A stretch of DNA of 64,000 nucleotides from contig NZ_JAHCAP010000004.1 of assembly GCF_019634815.1 (NCBI RefSeq), forward strand, positions 118,871 through 182,870, read 5' to 3'. A model generated the notes under the pieces. That model ran no database searches. It was not told where the DNA came from and saw only the letters and a list, made by a program, of their open reading frames with translations. This stretch comes from Dokdonella sp. (lineage in GTDB: Bacteria; Pseudomonadota; Gammaproteobacteria; Xanthomonadales; Rhodanobacteraceae). Position 1 is the first letter of the stretch. The number at the start of each line of letters is the position of its first letter. Both the position numbers and the translations under genes were made by a program. Positions 26,541 through 35,528 of this stretch are shown piece after piece.

Positions 26541-27917
26541 ATGACCCCCAACATCGATGATGGACCCGCGCCTGAACAAGGTGCCTTTCGCGTCATTCCC
26601 CGCTCACAGCATTCGCTCTCGCGCAAGAGCATCTCCACCGGCGCGCTGCGAGTGCTCTATCGCCTGCACGAGGCGGGGTTTCGCGCCTGCCTGGTCGGTG
26701 GTGCCGTACGGGACCTATTGCTCGGCAACCGACCCAAGGACTTCGACGTGGCCACCAACGCCACGCCCGAACAGGTACGCACGCTGTTTCGCAATTGCCG
26801 GTTGATCGGACGTCGTTTCCGCCTCGCCCATGTGGTGTTCGGGCGCGAGATCGTGGAAGTCGCGACCTTTCGTGGCAGCAGTGACGATGGCAGTGGTGAC
26901 CGCCACCTTGTTGATGGTCGGCTGGTGCGCGACAACGTCTACGGCACGATCGAAGAAGATGCGGTTCGCCGCGACTTCACCGTCAACGCGCTGTATTACG
27001 ACATTGCCGATTTCTGTGTACTTGACGCGATCGGTGGCATGGAAGATCTGCAGCGGCGCGAGTTGCGTCTGATCGGTGATCCGCAGCAGCGTTACCGCGA
27101 GGATCCAGTGCGCATGCTGCGCGCGGCTCGCCTGGCAGGCAAGCTCGGTTTTTCAATCGAGGCCGCCACTGCCGCGCCCTTCGCCGCGCTCGGCTCGTTG
27201 CTTGACGAGGCATCGCCCGCGCGCTTGTTCGATGAATCCCTCAAGCTGTTCCTCGGTGGTTATGGTCTGGCGAGCTTCCACGCGCTGGAGCGGTACGGTC
27301 TGCTCGATCGCGTGTTCCCGGCCACCGCACGCGCGCTGCGCGGTGAACACGCCGCGCTGTTTCGCGTACTGGTCGAACAGACCTTGCGCAACACCGACGA
27401 GCGCGTGCGTGCGGACAAACCCGTCACGCCGGCCTTCCTGTTCGCGGCATTGTTGTGGGAGCCGGTGCGCGCACAGACACGCGCTGCGATCGAGGCCGGC
27501 ACCGAGCCACTCGCAGCCTGGGCGCAGGCGAGTGCGCGTGTGCTTGGCGAGCAGTCCCGGCATGTGGCGATTCCGCGTCGCTTCACCCTCGCGATCGAGG
27601 AAATCTGGGAGATGCAGCCGCGCTTCCTGCAGCGCACGCGCAAGCGTGTGTTCCGACTGCTCGAGCATCCGCGCTTCCGCGCAGCCTACGATTTCCTGGT
27701 CATGCGCGGCGCCGAGTCGCCGGAAATCGCCGAGCTTGCCGCGTGGTGGACGCAGGCGCAGGCGCTTAGTCACGAGGAACTGAGTCAGCAACTGGCGGGC
27801 GCGCCGGCGGCAGCGTCCGAAGGTGTGGCGAAGGCGCCCGCCAAGCGCAAGCGTACGCGTCGCCGCCGCAAGGCCAAGGCGGCCAGCGCGGCGCCGGTGG
27901 CTGAAGGCGGTGAATGA
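26541..27917 (+). CDS. pcnB: Poly(A) polymerase I
   Basis: A 458-residue class II nucleotidyltransferase that adds poly(A) tails to RNAs and thereby promotes decay. Seen: LVGGAVRDLLLGNRPKDFDV with the catalytic acidic pair DFD, the head/neck motifs RRFRLAHVVFG and RRDFTVNALYYD, and REDPVRMLRAARLAGKLGF. The C-terminus is a Lys/Arg-rich tail (KAPAKRKRTRRRRKAKA) common in proteobacterial PcnB. Upstream gene of a pcnB-folK-panB-panC series. Confidence 0.93.
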   Translation: MTPNIDDGPAPEQGAFRVIPRSQHSLSRKSISTGALRVLYRLHEAGFRACLVGGAVRDLLLGNRPKDFDVATNATPEQVRTLFRNCRLIGRRFRLAHVVFGREIVEVATFRGSSDDGSGDRHLVDGRLVRDNVYGTIEEDAVRRDFTVNALYYDIADFCVLDAIGGMEDLQRRELRLIGDPQQRYREDPVRMLRAARLAGKLGFSIEAATAAPFAALGSLLDEASPARLFDESLKLFLGGYGLASFHALERYGLLDRVFPATARALRGEHAALFRVLVEQTLRNTDERVRADKPVTPAFLFAALLWEPVRAQTRAAIEAGTEPLAAWAQASARVLGEQSRHVAIPRRFTLAIEEIWEMQPRFLQRTRKRVFRLLEHPRFRAAYDFLVMRGAESPEIAELAAWWTQAQALSHEELSQQLAGAPAAASEGVAKAPAKRKRTRRRRKAKAASAAPVAEGGE

Positions 27918-28413
27918 ACCCGCAGGCGTTGCCGCCTGGATCGGACTTGGCGGCAATCTCGATGATCCGCGTGCGCACCTGATGGCGGCCTTCGCCGACC
28001 TGGCTGCGCTGCCTGTCACGCAACTGATCCAGACCTCGGCGCTGTATCAAAGCGCGCCGTGGGGCGGCATCGAGCAACCTGTCTTCGTCAATGCCGTTGC
28101 CCGCTTGCAGACGCAGCTCGCGCCGCGCGAACTGCTCGAAGGCCTGTTGGAGATCGAGCGCCGGCATGGCCGTGTGCGCGACGGACAACGCTGGGGGCCG
28201 CGTACGCTTGATCTCGACCTGCTCATGCATGGCGAGTCGATCATTCACGAGGACGGTTTGGAAGTGCCGCATCCGCAATTGGCGCAGCGTGCCTTTGTAT
28301 TGGTGCCGCTGGCGCAGATTGCCCCGCAATGGCGGGTGCCCGGCGCGGGCACCGTCGCCGAGCTGCTGGCACGCGTGGACGCCAGTCAATGCGTGCCGCT
28401 CGACTCGGCTTGA
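27910..28413 (+). CDS. folK: 6-hydroxymethyl-7,8-dihydropterin pyrophosphokinase
   Basis: A 167-residue HPPK of folate synthesis that transfers pyrophosphate from ATP to the pterin alcohol. Seen: WIGLGGNLDDPRAHL, SALYQSAPWGG, FVNAVARL, the metal-binding loop GPRTLDLDLLMHG and VPHPQLAQRAFVLVPL. GTG 27910 overlaps the pcnB end by eight bases; no other start fits the family. Confidence 0.93.
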   Translation: MNEPAGVAAWIGLGGNLDDPRAHLMAAFADLAALPVTQLIQTSALYQSAPWGGIEQPVFVNAVARLQTQLAPRELLEGLLEIERRHGRVRDGQRWGPRTLDLDLLMHGESIIHEDGLEVPHPQLAQRAFVLVPLAQIAPQWRVPGAGTVAELLARVDASQCVPLDSA

Positions 28414-28437
28414 GCTTGCGCAAGCATGCGGGAAATA

Positions 28438-29286
28438 ATGCAGGTTGCCTTCGCCGCACCTGAGCAACCCATGTACGTCAGCGACATCGACAGCCAGCCG
28501 ATCACCTTGCCCGACCTGCGGCGCTGCAAGCGCGACGGCGTCAAGATCGTGTGCGTGACGGCTTACGAGGCCAGTCTGGCGGCGCGTGTCGACGAGGCCG
28601 GCATCGACCTCGTGCTGGTTGGCGATTCGTTGGGCATGGTCGTGCAAGGTCACGCGAGCACCTTGCCGGTGACGATGGATGCGATGGTCTATCACACCAC
28701 GTGTGTCGCGCGTGGCTTGCGCCGCGCTTTCCTCGTTGCCGATTTGCCATTCATGGCCTATCGCGACGTGCCGACTGCGATGGTCAACGCAACTCGCCTG
28801 GTGGCCGAAGGCGGCGCGGCAATGGTCAAGCTCGAAGGTGCCGGTTGGGTCTGCGAGGTCATTGAAGCGTTGAGCAAGCGCGAGATTCCGGTGTGCGCGC
28901 ATCTTGGCCTCACGCCGCAATCCGTTCACCGCCTGGGTGGTTATCGCGTGCAGGGCCGTGAGCAGGCCGATGCCGATCGCCTGCGCGCCGATGCCCGGGC
29001 GGTGCAGGATGCGGGTGCGCAATTGCTCGTGCTCGAATGCGTGCCCACGGCGTTGGCCGCGACGATCGCCCGCGAGTTGGAAATTCCGGTGATCGGCATT
29101 GGTGCAGGTGGCGGCTGCGATGGGCAGATCCTCGTCCTGCACGATCTGCTCGGCATCACGCCGGGCAAGCGGCCGCGCTTCGCCAAGGACTTCCTTGCCG
29201 GCCGCGGTTCGGTTGTTGCCGCACTCGCCGAGTACGCGCGCGCGGTACGCGGTGGCGAGTATCCCGCAGCCGAGCACAGCTACTGA
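28438..29286 (+). CDS. panB: 3-methyl-2-oxobutanoate hydroxymethyltransferase
   Basis: First step of the pantothenate branch, converting 2-ketoisovalerate to ketopantoate with methylene-THF. TIM-barrel motifs: [44 protein letters not shown], and [21 protein letters not shown] 28438 has GGGAA eight bases upstream; ATG 28471 (MYVSDIDS) would give 271 residues and is equally acceptable by length. The stop overlaps panC by one base. Confidence 0.93.
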   Translation: MQVAFAAPEQPMYVSDIDSQPITLPDLRRCKRDGVKIVCVTAYEASLAARVDEAGIDLVLVGDSLGMVVQGHASTLPVTMDAMVYHTTCVARGLRRAFLVADLPFMAYRDVPTAMVNATRLVAEGGAAMVKLEGAGWVCEVIEALSKREIPVCAHLGLTPQSVHRLGGYRVQGREQADADRLRADARAVQDAGAQLLVLECVPTALAATIARELEIPVIGIGAGGGCDGQILVLHDLLGITPGKRPRFAKDFLAGRGSVVAALAEYARAVRGGEYPAAEHSY

Positions 29287-30134
29287 TGCGTATCGTGCAT
29301 TGCGCACTTGATCTGCGCGCCGCAGTGGATGCGGCGCGCGCGGCAGGGGATTCGATCGCCTTCGTGCCGACCATGGGCAATCTGCACGCCGGTCATCACT
29401 CGCTGCTGCACCGCGCGCGTGAGCATGCCGGTTTCGTGGTCGCCAGCGTCTTCGTCAATCCGACCCAGTTCGGACCCAATGAAGACTTTGCCCGATACCC
29501 TCGCACGCCGGAGGCGGACGCGGCGGGTCTGGCGGCGCAGGGTTGCGATCTGTTGTTCCTGCCCGGGGTTGATGAGATCTATCCGCTGGGTGCCGAGGCT
29601 GCGGTTCGCGTGCACGTGCCGGGCGTGACCGAATCGCTCGAGGGCGCAATTCGCCCCGGTCATTTCGATGGCGTGGCCACGGTGGTGGCGAAGCTGTTCA
29701 ATCTGGTGAGGCCGGATGTTGCGGTGTTCGGTCAGAAGGACTATCAGCAGCTGCTGGTGATCAGGCGCATGGTGCGCGATCTCGCCTTTCCGCTGGAAAT
29801 CCTTGCCGCGCCAATCGTGCGCGAGGCCAATGGTCTGGCGATGAGTTCGCGCAACCAGTATCTGGATGCCGCCACGCGCGATCGCGCCGGGGCGATCCAC
29901 GCGACCTTGCTGGCGATGCAGGCGGCCATTCATGCCGGGACAATGCAGCGTGACCAGATCGAGGCGATGGCATGCGCGCAGCTTGAGCAGGCTGGTTTCC
30001 TGCCCGATTACGCGGTGCTGCGACGGGCCGATGATCTGTCCGAACCGGTCGGCGATGAGCGCGCCGGCCTGGTGGCCCTGATTGCGGCACGCTCGGGCCG
30101 CACGCGCTTGATCGACAACCTGCTGATCCGCTGA
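29286..30134 (+). CDS. panC: Pantothenate synthetase
   Basis: A 282-residue class I aminoacyl-tRNA-synthetase-like ligase joining pantoate and beta-alanine with ATP. The HIGH-like motif is in MGNLHAGHHSLL, and FGQKDYQQLLVIRRMVRDL, the pantoate loop NPTQFGPNEDFARYPR and the MSSRNQYL motif follow. ATG 29286 overlaps the panB stop (TGATG), so it is coupled. Confidence 0.95.
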   Translation: MRIVHCALDLRAAVDAARAAGDSIAFVPTMGNLHAGHHSLLHRAREHAGFVVASVFVNPTQFGPNEDFARYPRTPEADAAGLAAQGCDLLFLPGVDEIYPLGAEAAVRVHVPGVTESLEGAIRPGHFDGVATVVAKLFNLVRPDVAVFGQKDYQQLLVIRRMVRDLAFPLEILAAPIVREANGLAMSSRNQYLDAATRDRAGAIHATLLAMQAAIHAGTMQRDQIEAMACAQLEQAGFLPDYAVLRRADDLSEPVGDERAGLVALIAARSGRTRLIDNLLIR

Positions 30135-30235
30135 TGCGCAGCTCCGGCGTCAAGGCGATCAGGCCCGCTGGCCCGGCCACGCGATCCGCGAATTCATCTT
30201 GTTCATCGCCGGTGTAGCTTTTTTCTTTTGTGATG

Positions 30236-30244
30236 TGGTATTCT
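30236..30244 (+). promoter_or_regulatory. Extended -10 promoter in the panC-panD gap
   Basis: TGGTATTCT at 30236-30244 is a TGn-extended -10 element. No good -35 is visible. It would start transcription near 30251, ahead of the hairpin terminator at 30330. Confidence 0.4.
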
Positions 30245-30250
30245 CCCCAC

Positions 30251-30366
30251 GTCGACGGATTTTTCCGCAACACTACGGCAAGATCCCAGACAGCAGGGCG
30301 CATCGCAGGTAATCGTCACTCCAAGATTGAAACCCTCGCAGCGGATTCGCGCGAGGGTTTTTTTTG
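30251..30366 (+). ncRNA. Candidate small RNA between panC and panD
   Basis: The 362-bp gap between panC and panD carries no gene. It contains an extended -10 element at 30236-30244 and, 86 bases later, a strong rho-independent terminator. The intervening transcript would be about 115 nt, ending in a GC-rich hairpin and a run of eight Us, which suits Hfq-type small RNAs. Alternatives are an attenuated leader of panD or the 3' end of the panC transcript. Not matched to any known RNA. Confidence 0.4.
30330..30366 (+). terminator. Rho-independent terminator downstream of panC / of the small RNA
   Basis: Ten-bp stem AAACCCTCGC (30330-30339) / GCGAGGGTTT (30351-30360) with a loop of 11 bases, followed by five further Ts; eight Ts in a row in total. 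Confidence 0.85.
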
Positions 30367-30439
30367 CCTTGAAATCATGAACTTGCGCGTGTCGCGGCGG
30401 CTGGGTCGTGATTTTGTGCGGTGCCGCGAAAAGCTTTGC

Positions 30440-30445
30440 TATACT
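30440..30445 (+). promoter_or_regulatory. -10 element of panD
   Basis: TATACT at 30440-30445, 51 bases upstream of the panD ATG and downstream of the terminator, so panD has its own promoter and is not read through from panC. Confidence 0.5.
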
Positions 30446-30496
30446 GCCCGGCCCGCAACTGTTGCTTGGATGCAACATCCGCATCGGAATCTCCCC

Positions 30497-30877
30497 ATGC
30501 ACCTGAACCTGCTCAAGGCGAAGATCCATCGCGCCAACGTCACCCAGGCCGAACTCCATTACGAGGGTTCGTGTGCAATCGATGGTGAGCTCCTCGACCT
30601 CTCAGGCATCCGCGAGTACGAGCAGATCCACATCTACAACGTCAACAACGGCGAGCGGTTCTCGACTTACGCGATCCGCGCCGATGAAGGCTCGGGCGTG
30701 ATCTCGATCAATGGCGCCGCCGCTCACCGCGCGCAGCCGGGAGACATCATCATCATCTGCGCCTACGGCGTGTATGCCGAGGCGGAGGCCGCGCAGCACA
30801 AGCCGACCCTCGTCTACGTCGACCGTCACAACAAGGTCACGCACACCAAGCACTCGATTCCAAAGCAGGCCGCCTGA
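30497..30877 (+). CDS. panD: Aspartate 1-decarboxylase proenzyme
   Basis: A 126-residue pyruvoyl enzyme making beta-alanine for pantothenate. The self-cleavage site is in [15 protein letters not shown], at the Gly-Ser bond, where the Ser becomes the pyruvoyl cofactor. [20 protein letters not shown] is typical. Start ATG 30497 ([16 protein letters not shown]). Downstream of panC but separated by a terminator and its own -10 element. Confidence 0.95.
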   Translation: MHLNLLKAKIHRANVTQAELHYEGSCAIDGELLDLSGIREYEQIHIYNVNNGERFSTYAIRADEGSGVISINGAAAHRAQPGDIIIICAYGVYAEAEAAQHKPTLVYVDRHNKVTHTKHSIPKQAA

Positions 30878-30908
30878 GCGTGCGGGCGCGTCGCGCTCGA
30901 GCGACGCA

Positions 30909-31970
30909 TCAGGCCGAAGCCTCGTGTGCATGTCGCGTCAGCGCCCATGCCACATGTTCGCGCACCAGTTCCGACGGATCGTGTTGGCGTGCGTGCAGCG
31001 CCGCGATGACCTCCGCGGTTGACGGCGCATTGCCGAGCGCGACCGCGATATTGCGCAGCCAGCCTTCATACCCTGCGCGGCGGATCGCCATGCCTTCGGT
31101 GCGGCTGAGGAACTCGGCCTCGGTCCAGGCGAAAAGGTCGACAAGCCTGGCCTTGTCCAGGCCGTGCCGGACACGGAAGTCGGCTTCGCCGGTGGGCTGC
31201 GCGAACTTGTTCCACGGACACACCAACTGGCAATCATCACAGCCAAAGATGCGGTTGCCGATCAGCGGCCGCAAGGATTCCTCGATCGCGCCCCGCTGCT
31301 CGATCGTGAGATAGGAAATGCAGCGCCGCGCATCAACCTGGAACGGCGCCACGATCGCTCCGGTCGGACAAACCTCGATGCAGCGCGTGCAGGTCCCGCA
31401 ATGCATGCTCGCCGCGTCATCGGTCGGCAGCGGCAGGTCGGTGTAGATCTCGCCGAGAAAGAACCATGAGCCGGCATCCCGGTTGATGACCAGGCTGTGT
31501 TTGCCGATCCAGCCCAGGCCGGCATTGCGCGCGATTGCTTTCTCCAGCACAGGTGCCGAGTCGACGAATACGCGATGACCGAATGGCCCGGTCACCGCGG
31601 CGATCCGGTCGGCAAGCTTCTGCAGCCGACCGCGCAGGAGCTTGTGGTAATCGCGGCCGAGCGCATAGCGCGAGATGTAAGCGCGCTCGCCATCGGCGAG
31701 CACCTTCCAGCCTTCGTCGATGTCGGTTGGCGCATAGTCCATGCGTGCCGAAATCACCCGCAGCGTGCCCGGTTGCAGCTCGGTCGGACGCGAGCGGCGC
31801 GTGCCGTGGCGCTCCATGTAGTCCATCTCGCCGTGGCGGCCAGCCGCGAGCCATTCGAGCAGGTGGGTTTCATCGGCGCCCAGTTCGACATCGGCAATGC
31901 CGATTTGCTGGAAGCCGAGTTCGGCTCCCCATTGGCGCAGCTCGGCGACGAGATGGCTGAAGTCGATCAT
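30909..31970 (-). CDS. queG: Epoxyqueuosine reductase
   Basis: A 353-residue cobalamin-dependent Fe-S enzyme that reduces epoxyqueuosine in tRNA to queuosine. Two 4Fe-4S clusters: CGTCTRCIEVCPTGAI and, in the C-terminal part, CDDCQLVCPWN. The N-terminal substrate region shows MDYMERHGTRRSRP and SAPVLEKAIARNAGLGWIGK. Start ATG 31970. Divergent from nnrD, as in the E. coli queG-nnr-tsaE-amiB-mutL block. Confidence 0.95.
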   Translation of the reverse strand: MIDFSHLVAELRQWGAELGFQQIGIADVELGADETHLLEWLAAGRHGEMDYMERHGTRRSRPTELQPGTLRVISARMDYAPTDIDEGWKVLADGERAYISRYALGRDYHKLLRGRLQKLADRIAAVTGPFGHRVFVDSAPVLEKAIARNAGLGWIGKHSLVINRDAGSWFFLGEIYTDLPLPTDDAASMHCGTCTRCIEVCPTGAIVAPFQVDARRCISYLTIEQRGAIEESLRPLIGNRIFGCDDCQLVCPWNKFAQPTGEADFRVRHGLDKARLVDLFAWTEAEFLSRTEGMAIRRAGYEGWLRNIAVALGNAPSTAEVIAALHARQHDPSELVREHVAWALTRHAHEASA

Positions 31971-32008
31971 GGCAGCAACGGCAAACACATCACGCGCAGG
32001 ATGGCCGA

Positions 32009-32014
32009 TAGAAT
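32009..32014 (+). promoter_or_regulatory. -10 element directly before nnrD (leaderless candidate)
   Basis: TAGAAT at 32009-32014, six bases before the ATG at 32021, with no ribosome site. Transcription would begin at the start codon. Confidence 0.5.
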
Positions 32015-32020
32015 GCGCCG

Positions 32021-33511
32021 ATGGCAAACGATCCGCGCGAACAGGCTCTCTACACCGCGACGCAGGTGCGCCTGATCGACCAGGTGGCAATCAGCCGTCT
32101 GCACATCCCCGGCCCGGACTTGATGCGGCGCGCGGCGCGGGCGGCCTACGCCTTGCTGCGTCGACGTTGGCCGCAGGCACGGCGCCTGTTGGTGCTCGCC
32201 GGTGGCGGCAATAACGGTGGCGATGCTTTCGAAGTGGCGAGCCTGGCCCTGCACGATGGCCTGGCGGTCGAGGTGCTGGCGCTGACGGCTGCGTCGACCG
32301 GCGACGCCGCGGTGATGCGTGCCGGCGTGCTCGCCGCGGGCGGCGCGATCCGTGTGGTTGTGCCGGACGGGAACTTGCCCGAGGCCGATGTCTGTGTCGA
32401 TGGTCTGTTCGGCAGCGGACTGGCGCGTGATGTCGACGGTGTGGCGCGCGGTCTGATCGAGCAGGTCAACGCGAGTGGCGTGCCCGTGCTCGCGCTAGAC
32501 GTACCCTCGGGGCTGGATGCCGATCGAGGGATGCCGCGCGCCGTGGCGATGCGCGCGGCGGCGACGATTTGTTTCGTAGGCTGGAAACGCGGGCTGTTCA
32601 CGGCGCAGGGTGCGGAATACTGCGGCGCACGCGAGCTGGCAAGCCTTGATATTCCGCAAGCGGCCTACGAAGAGTTCGCACCGGCCGCAAGCCTGCTCGA
32701 TGAAGCAATCTTCAGTGCACTGCCGCGTCGCCGCGCCCATGCGAACAAGGGTGACTGCGGTCACGTGCTCGTGGTCGGTGGTGATCACGGCTTTGGCGGC
32801 GCGGTGCAGATCTGCGCGTCGGCGGCGCTGCGCAGCGGTGCGGGACTGGTGAGCGTGGCCACCCATGCGACGCATGTGGGCGCGATCAATGCAGGATTGC
32901 CCGAGGCGATGGCGTTGGGCGTCGAGGAAGATGCCGAGCTCGAGATGCTGCTCGCGCGCGCCAGCGTGATCGCGCTTGGCCCCGGTCTGGGGCAAAGCGA
33001 CTGGTCGCATCATCTGTTCGCTGCGGCGCTCGCCGCAGGCAAACCAGGTGTCGTCGATGCCGACGCACTCAACTTGCTGGCACAGGCGCCGCGGGAATTG
33101 GGTTTGCGTTGCGTGATCACGCCGCATCCGGGCGAGGCTGCGCGCCTTCTCGGTTGCGGCGTTCAAGAAGTTCAGGCCGATCGCTTCGAGTCTGCGAAGG
33201 CGCTCGCGCGACGCTTCAATGCAATGGCAGTGCTCAAGGGCAGCGGCAGCCTGATCGCCGCGCCCGATGGTCGCATCGCGGTGTGCGGCTGGGGCAATCC
33301 CGGCATGGCCAGCGGCGGGATGGGTGACTTGCTCACCGGCGTCATCGCCGCGCTGCTCGCACAAGGGCTCGATGCCTGGAACGCGGCTTGCGTCGCTGTG
33401 GCTGCACACGCACGTGCGGGAGATCTTGCCGCTACAGGCGGGGAGCGCGGCCTGATCGCCAGCGATCTGCTGCCGCATTTGCGTGCACTGTTGAACGGAA
33501 AGCCGGCGTGA
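32021..33511 (+). CDS. nnr: Bifunctional NAD(P)H-hydrate epimerase / dehydratase
   Basis: A 496-residue metabolite-repair protein. The N-terminal YjeF-N domain (residues about 1-215) epimerises S/R NAD(P)HX (VLAGGGNNGGDAFEVA, VCVDGLFGSG, ALDVPSGLDAD). The C-terminal YjeF-C domain (about 225-495) is an ADP-dependent dehydratase (KGDCGHVLVVGGDHGFGGAV, ITPHPGEAARLLG, and the active-site GNPGMASGGMGDLLTG). The stop overlaps tsaE by four bases. Confidence 0.94.
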   Translation: MANDPREQALYTATQVRLIDQVAISRLHIPGPDLMRRAARAAYALLRRRWPQARRLLVLAGGGNNGGDAFEVASLALHDGLAVEVLALTAASTGDAAVMRAGVLAAGGAIRVVVPDGNLPEADVCVDGLFGSGLARDVDGVARGLIEQVNASGVPVLALDVPSGLDADRGMPRAVAMRAAATICFVGWKRGLFTAQGAEYCGARELASLDIPQAAYEEFAPAASLLDEAIFSALPRRRAHANKGDCGHVLVVGGDHGFGGAVQICASAALRSGAGLVSVATHATHVGAINAGLPEAMALGVEEDAELEMLLARASVIALGPGLGQSDWSHHLFAAALAAGKPGVVDADALNLLAQAPRELGLRCVITPHPGEAARLLGCGVQEVQADRFESAKALARRFNAMAVLKGSGSLIAAPDGRIAVCGWGNPGMASGGMGDLLTGVIAALLAQGLDAWNAACVAVAAHARAGDLAATGGERGLIASDLLPHLRALLNGKPA

Positions 33512-33999
33512 AGACGTACTGCATTCTGCCCGGTCTGGACGAATCCGCACTGATCGCAGTCGCGCAAGGCCTTGCCGATGCGCTGCGCGATGGTGCGGTG
33601 GTGTATCTGCGCGGCGAACTCGGTGCGGGCAAGACCACGTTCGCGCGCGCGCTGCTCAAGGCACTTGGTGTGGGCGAGCGAGTCAAGAGTCCGACCTACA
33701 GCTTGATCGAGTCCTATCGCGTCGGCGCACTCGACATCCACCATCTGGATCTGTATCGCATTGCCGACCCGCAGGAACTGGAGTGGCTCGGCCTCGCGGA
33801 GCTCGCTGCCCCGTCGGCCTTGTTGCTGGTGGAGTGGCCTGAACGTGGCGGCGACGCGTTGCCGGCCGCCGATATCGAGCTGATTTTGAGCCATGCCGAT
33901 CGTTCGCGCGATCTTGAAGTGCGGGCAGGGACGCGTGGTGGCGATCTGCTCAGGCGCGCCGGCATGACGGCCTGCACGGGCGGCCAAATGTCGAGTTGA
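33508..33999 (+). CDS. tsaE: tRNA threonylcarbamoyladenosine biosynthesis ATPase TsaE
   Basis: A 163-residue P-loop ATPase of the TsaBDE complex that makes t6A in ANN-decoding tRNAs. Walker A RGELGAGKTTFARAL, switch region VKSPTYSLIESYRV and HHLDLYRI, and the Trp-containing LVEWPERG. GTG 33508 sits in the nnr stop codon (GTGA), giving translational coupling. Confidence 0.93.
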   Translation: MKTYCILPGLDESALIAVAQGLADALRDGAVVYLRGELGAGKTTFARALLKALGVGERVKSPTYSLIESYRVGALDIHHLDLYRIADPQELEWLGLAELAAPSALLLVEWPERGGDALPAADIELILSHADRSRDLEVRAGTRGGDLLRRAGMTACTGGQMSS

Positions 34000-34045
34000 G
34001 CCTCACGAACATCACGCACCTGTCGGATTTGAAAGGAGAATTCAC

Positions 34046-34075
34046 TTGATTTCCTGCGTACTGTTCGGTTTGAAT
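34046..34075 (+). promoter_or_regulatory. Promoter candidate of amiC (near-leaderless)
   Basis: TTGATT (34046-34051) and TTGAAT (34070-34075) are separated by 18 bases, and the -10 ends seven bases before the amiC ATG. An AAGGAG at 34033-34038 belongs to no gene in frame with amiC, so it does not define the start. Confidence 0.35.
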
Positions 34076-34082
34076 ACACGCC

Positions 34083-35453
34083 ATGTGGGGATTCGGCCGC
34101 CATTGCTTGCTCGTGTTCGGTCTGGCTGCATTGATGGCGGGCCAGGATGTCGGCGCGGCTGAAATCAAATCGCTGCGCATCTGGGCCGGTCCCGAATCCA
34201 CACGCGCGGTGTTCGATGTCTCCGGACCGGTCGACTACAAACTGATCGAACTGAACAAGCCCGATCGCCTGGTGCTGGATCTGCGCACGAGCCGAATCGA
34301 GGCGGGCTTCGAGGTTCCGTCGTTCACGCAAGGCTTGCTCAAGGGCGTACGCGCCGGGCGCCAAGGCAAGAACGATGCGCGCGTGGTGTTCGACCTTGCC
34401 GATGGCGTGCGCCCCAAGAGCTTCCTGCTCGCGCCCGCCGACAAGTTCGGCTACCGCCTCGTCATCGATCTGTATCCCGCCAGGAACACCAAGCCCGAGC
34501 CGGTCAAGAGCGTGGCCGACATCGACAAGGGCAAGCCGCGCAAGGTCATCGTCGCGATCGATGCCGGGCATGGCGGCGATGATCCCGGCGCGACCGGCGC
34601 CAGTGGCACGCACGAAAAGAACATCACCCTCGCGGTCGCGCGCGAACTCAAGAAAGTGATCGACGCGGCGCCCGGCATGAGCGCGGTGCTGACCCGCGAC
34701 GGCGATTATTTCATTCCGCTCGAGCAGCGCTACCTCAAGGCACGCGAAGCCAAGGCCGACCTGTTCATCTCGGTGCATGCCGACGCCTTCACCAACAGCG
34801 ATGCGCGCGGCTCGTCGGTGTGGGTGCTGTCGCCGCGTGGGGCCACCAGTGAAGCGGCGCGCTGGCTGGCCGACCGGGAGAACCGCGCCGACCTCGTTGG
34901 CGGCATCTCGCTCGACGACAAGGACGATACCCTGGCCAAGGTGCTGCTCGACCTGTCACAGGGCGCGACGATGGGCGCGAGCAATGCGGTGGCCGAAAAT
35001 GTGCTCAAGGCCTTGCGCAAGCTCGGACCCACCCATCGCAGCTACGTCGAGCGCGCCAATTTCGTCGTGCTGCGTTCGCCCGATGTGCCGTCGATCCTGG
35101 TCGAGACCGCCTTCATCACCAATCCGAGCGAAGAAGCCCGCCTGACCGATCCGCGGCACCGCGAAAAGCTCGCCGACGCGATCCTCGATGGCGTGCGCGG
35201 CTATTTCCGCGCCACCCCTCCGCCGGGCACGCTGTTCGCACAGGAGAACGCACGCGCCAAGCCGGCAGTCAAGCCGGTCGCGGCAGCACCGGCGAGCAGC
35301 AAGAAGGCGGCGCGCTATGTCGTGCGTCGTGGCGAAACGCTGCGCACGATCGCCCATGCGCATGGCATCTCGGTGGCGCAATTGCGCGATGCCAACGAGC
35401 GCACCGGCGAGCGCCTGCGCGCAGGCGAAGTACTGGAAATTCCGTCGGGCTGA
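34083..35453 (+). CDS. amiC: N-acetylmuramoyl-L-alanine amidase with AMIN and LysM domains
   Basis: A 456-residue periplasmic cell-division amidase that removes peptides from murein at the septum. Signal peptide at residues 1-25 (LVFGLAALMAGQDVGA), then an AMIN domain (residues about 30-135, IKSLRIWAGPESTRAVFDVS). The Amidase_3 zinc domain (AIDAGHGGDDPGATG with the first His, the catalytic Glu in VETAFITNPSEE, and FISVHADAF) is at about 155-380. A C-terminal LysM (YVVRRGETLRTIAHAHGIS) closes the protein. E. coli AmiB also has one LysM-less form. The neighbourhood tsaE-amiC-mutL is conserved in gammaproteobacteria. Confidence 0.92.
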   Translation: MWGFGRHCLLVFGLAALMAGQDVGAAEIKSLRIWAGPESTRAVFDVSGPVDYKLIELNKPDRLVLDLRTSRIEAGFEVPSFTQGLLKGVRAGRQGKNDARVVFDLADGVRPKSFLLAPADKFGYRLVIDLYPARNTKPEPVKSVADIDKGKPRKVIVAIDAGHGGDDPGATGASGTHEKNITLAVARELKKVIDAAPGMSAVLTRDGDYFIPLEQRYLKAREAKADLFISVHADAFTNSDARGSSVWVLSPRGATSEAARWLADRENRADLVGGISLDDKDDTLAKVLLDLSQGATMGASNAVAENVLKALRKLGPTHRSYVERANFVVLRSPDVPSILVETAFITNPSEEARLTDPRHREKLADAILDGVRGYFRATPPPGTLFAQENARAKPAVKPVAAAPASSKKAARYVVRRGETLRTIAHAHGISVAQLRDANERTGERLRAGEVLEIPSG

Positions 35454-35514
35454 AGTGCGCGGCGGCGCCGTTGGCAGCTGCCGACGGCGGGCTTTCCGCG
35501 CGGCCGCTTCCGCT

Positions 35515-35520
35515 ATCATT
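35515..35520 (+). promoter_or_regulatory. -10 element directly before mutL (leaderless candidate)
   Basis: TATCAT at 35515-35520 ends eight bases before the mutL ATG (35529). No ribosome site is visible. Confidence 0.4.
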
Positions 35521-35528
35521 TGCGCACG

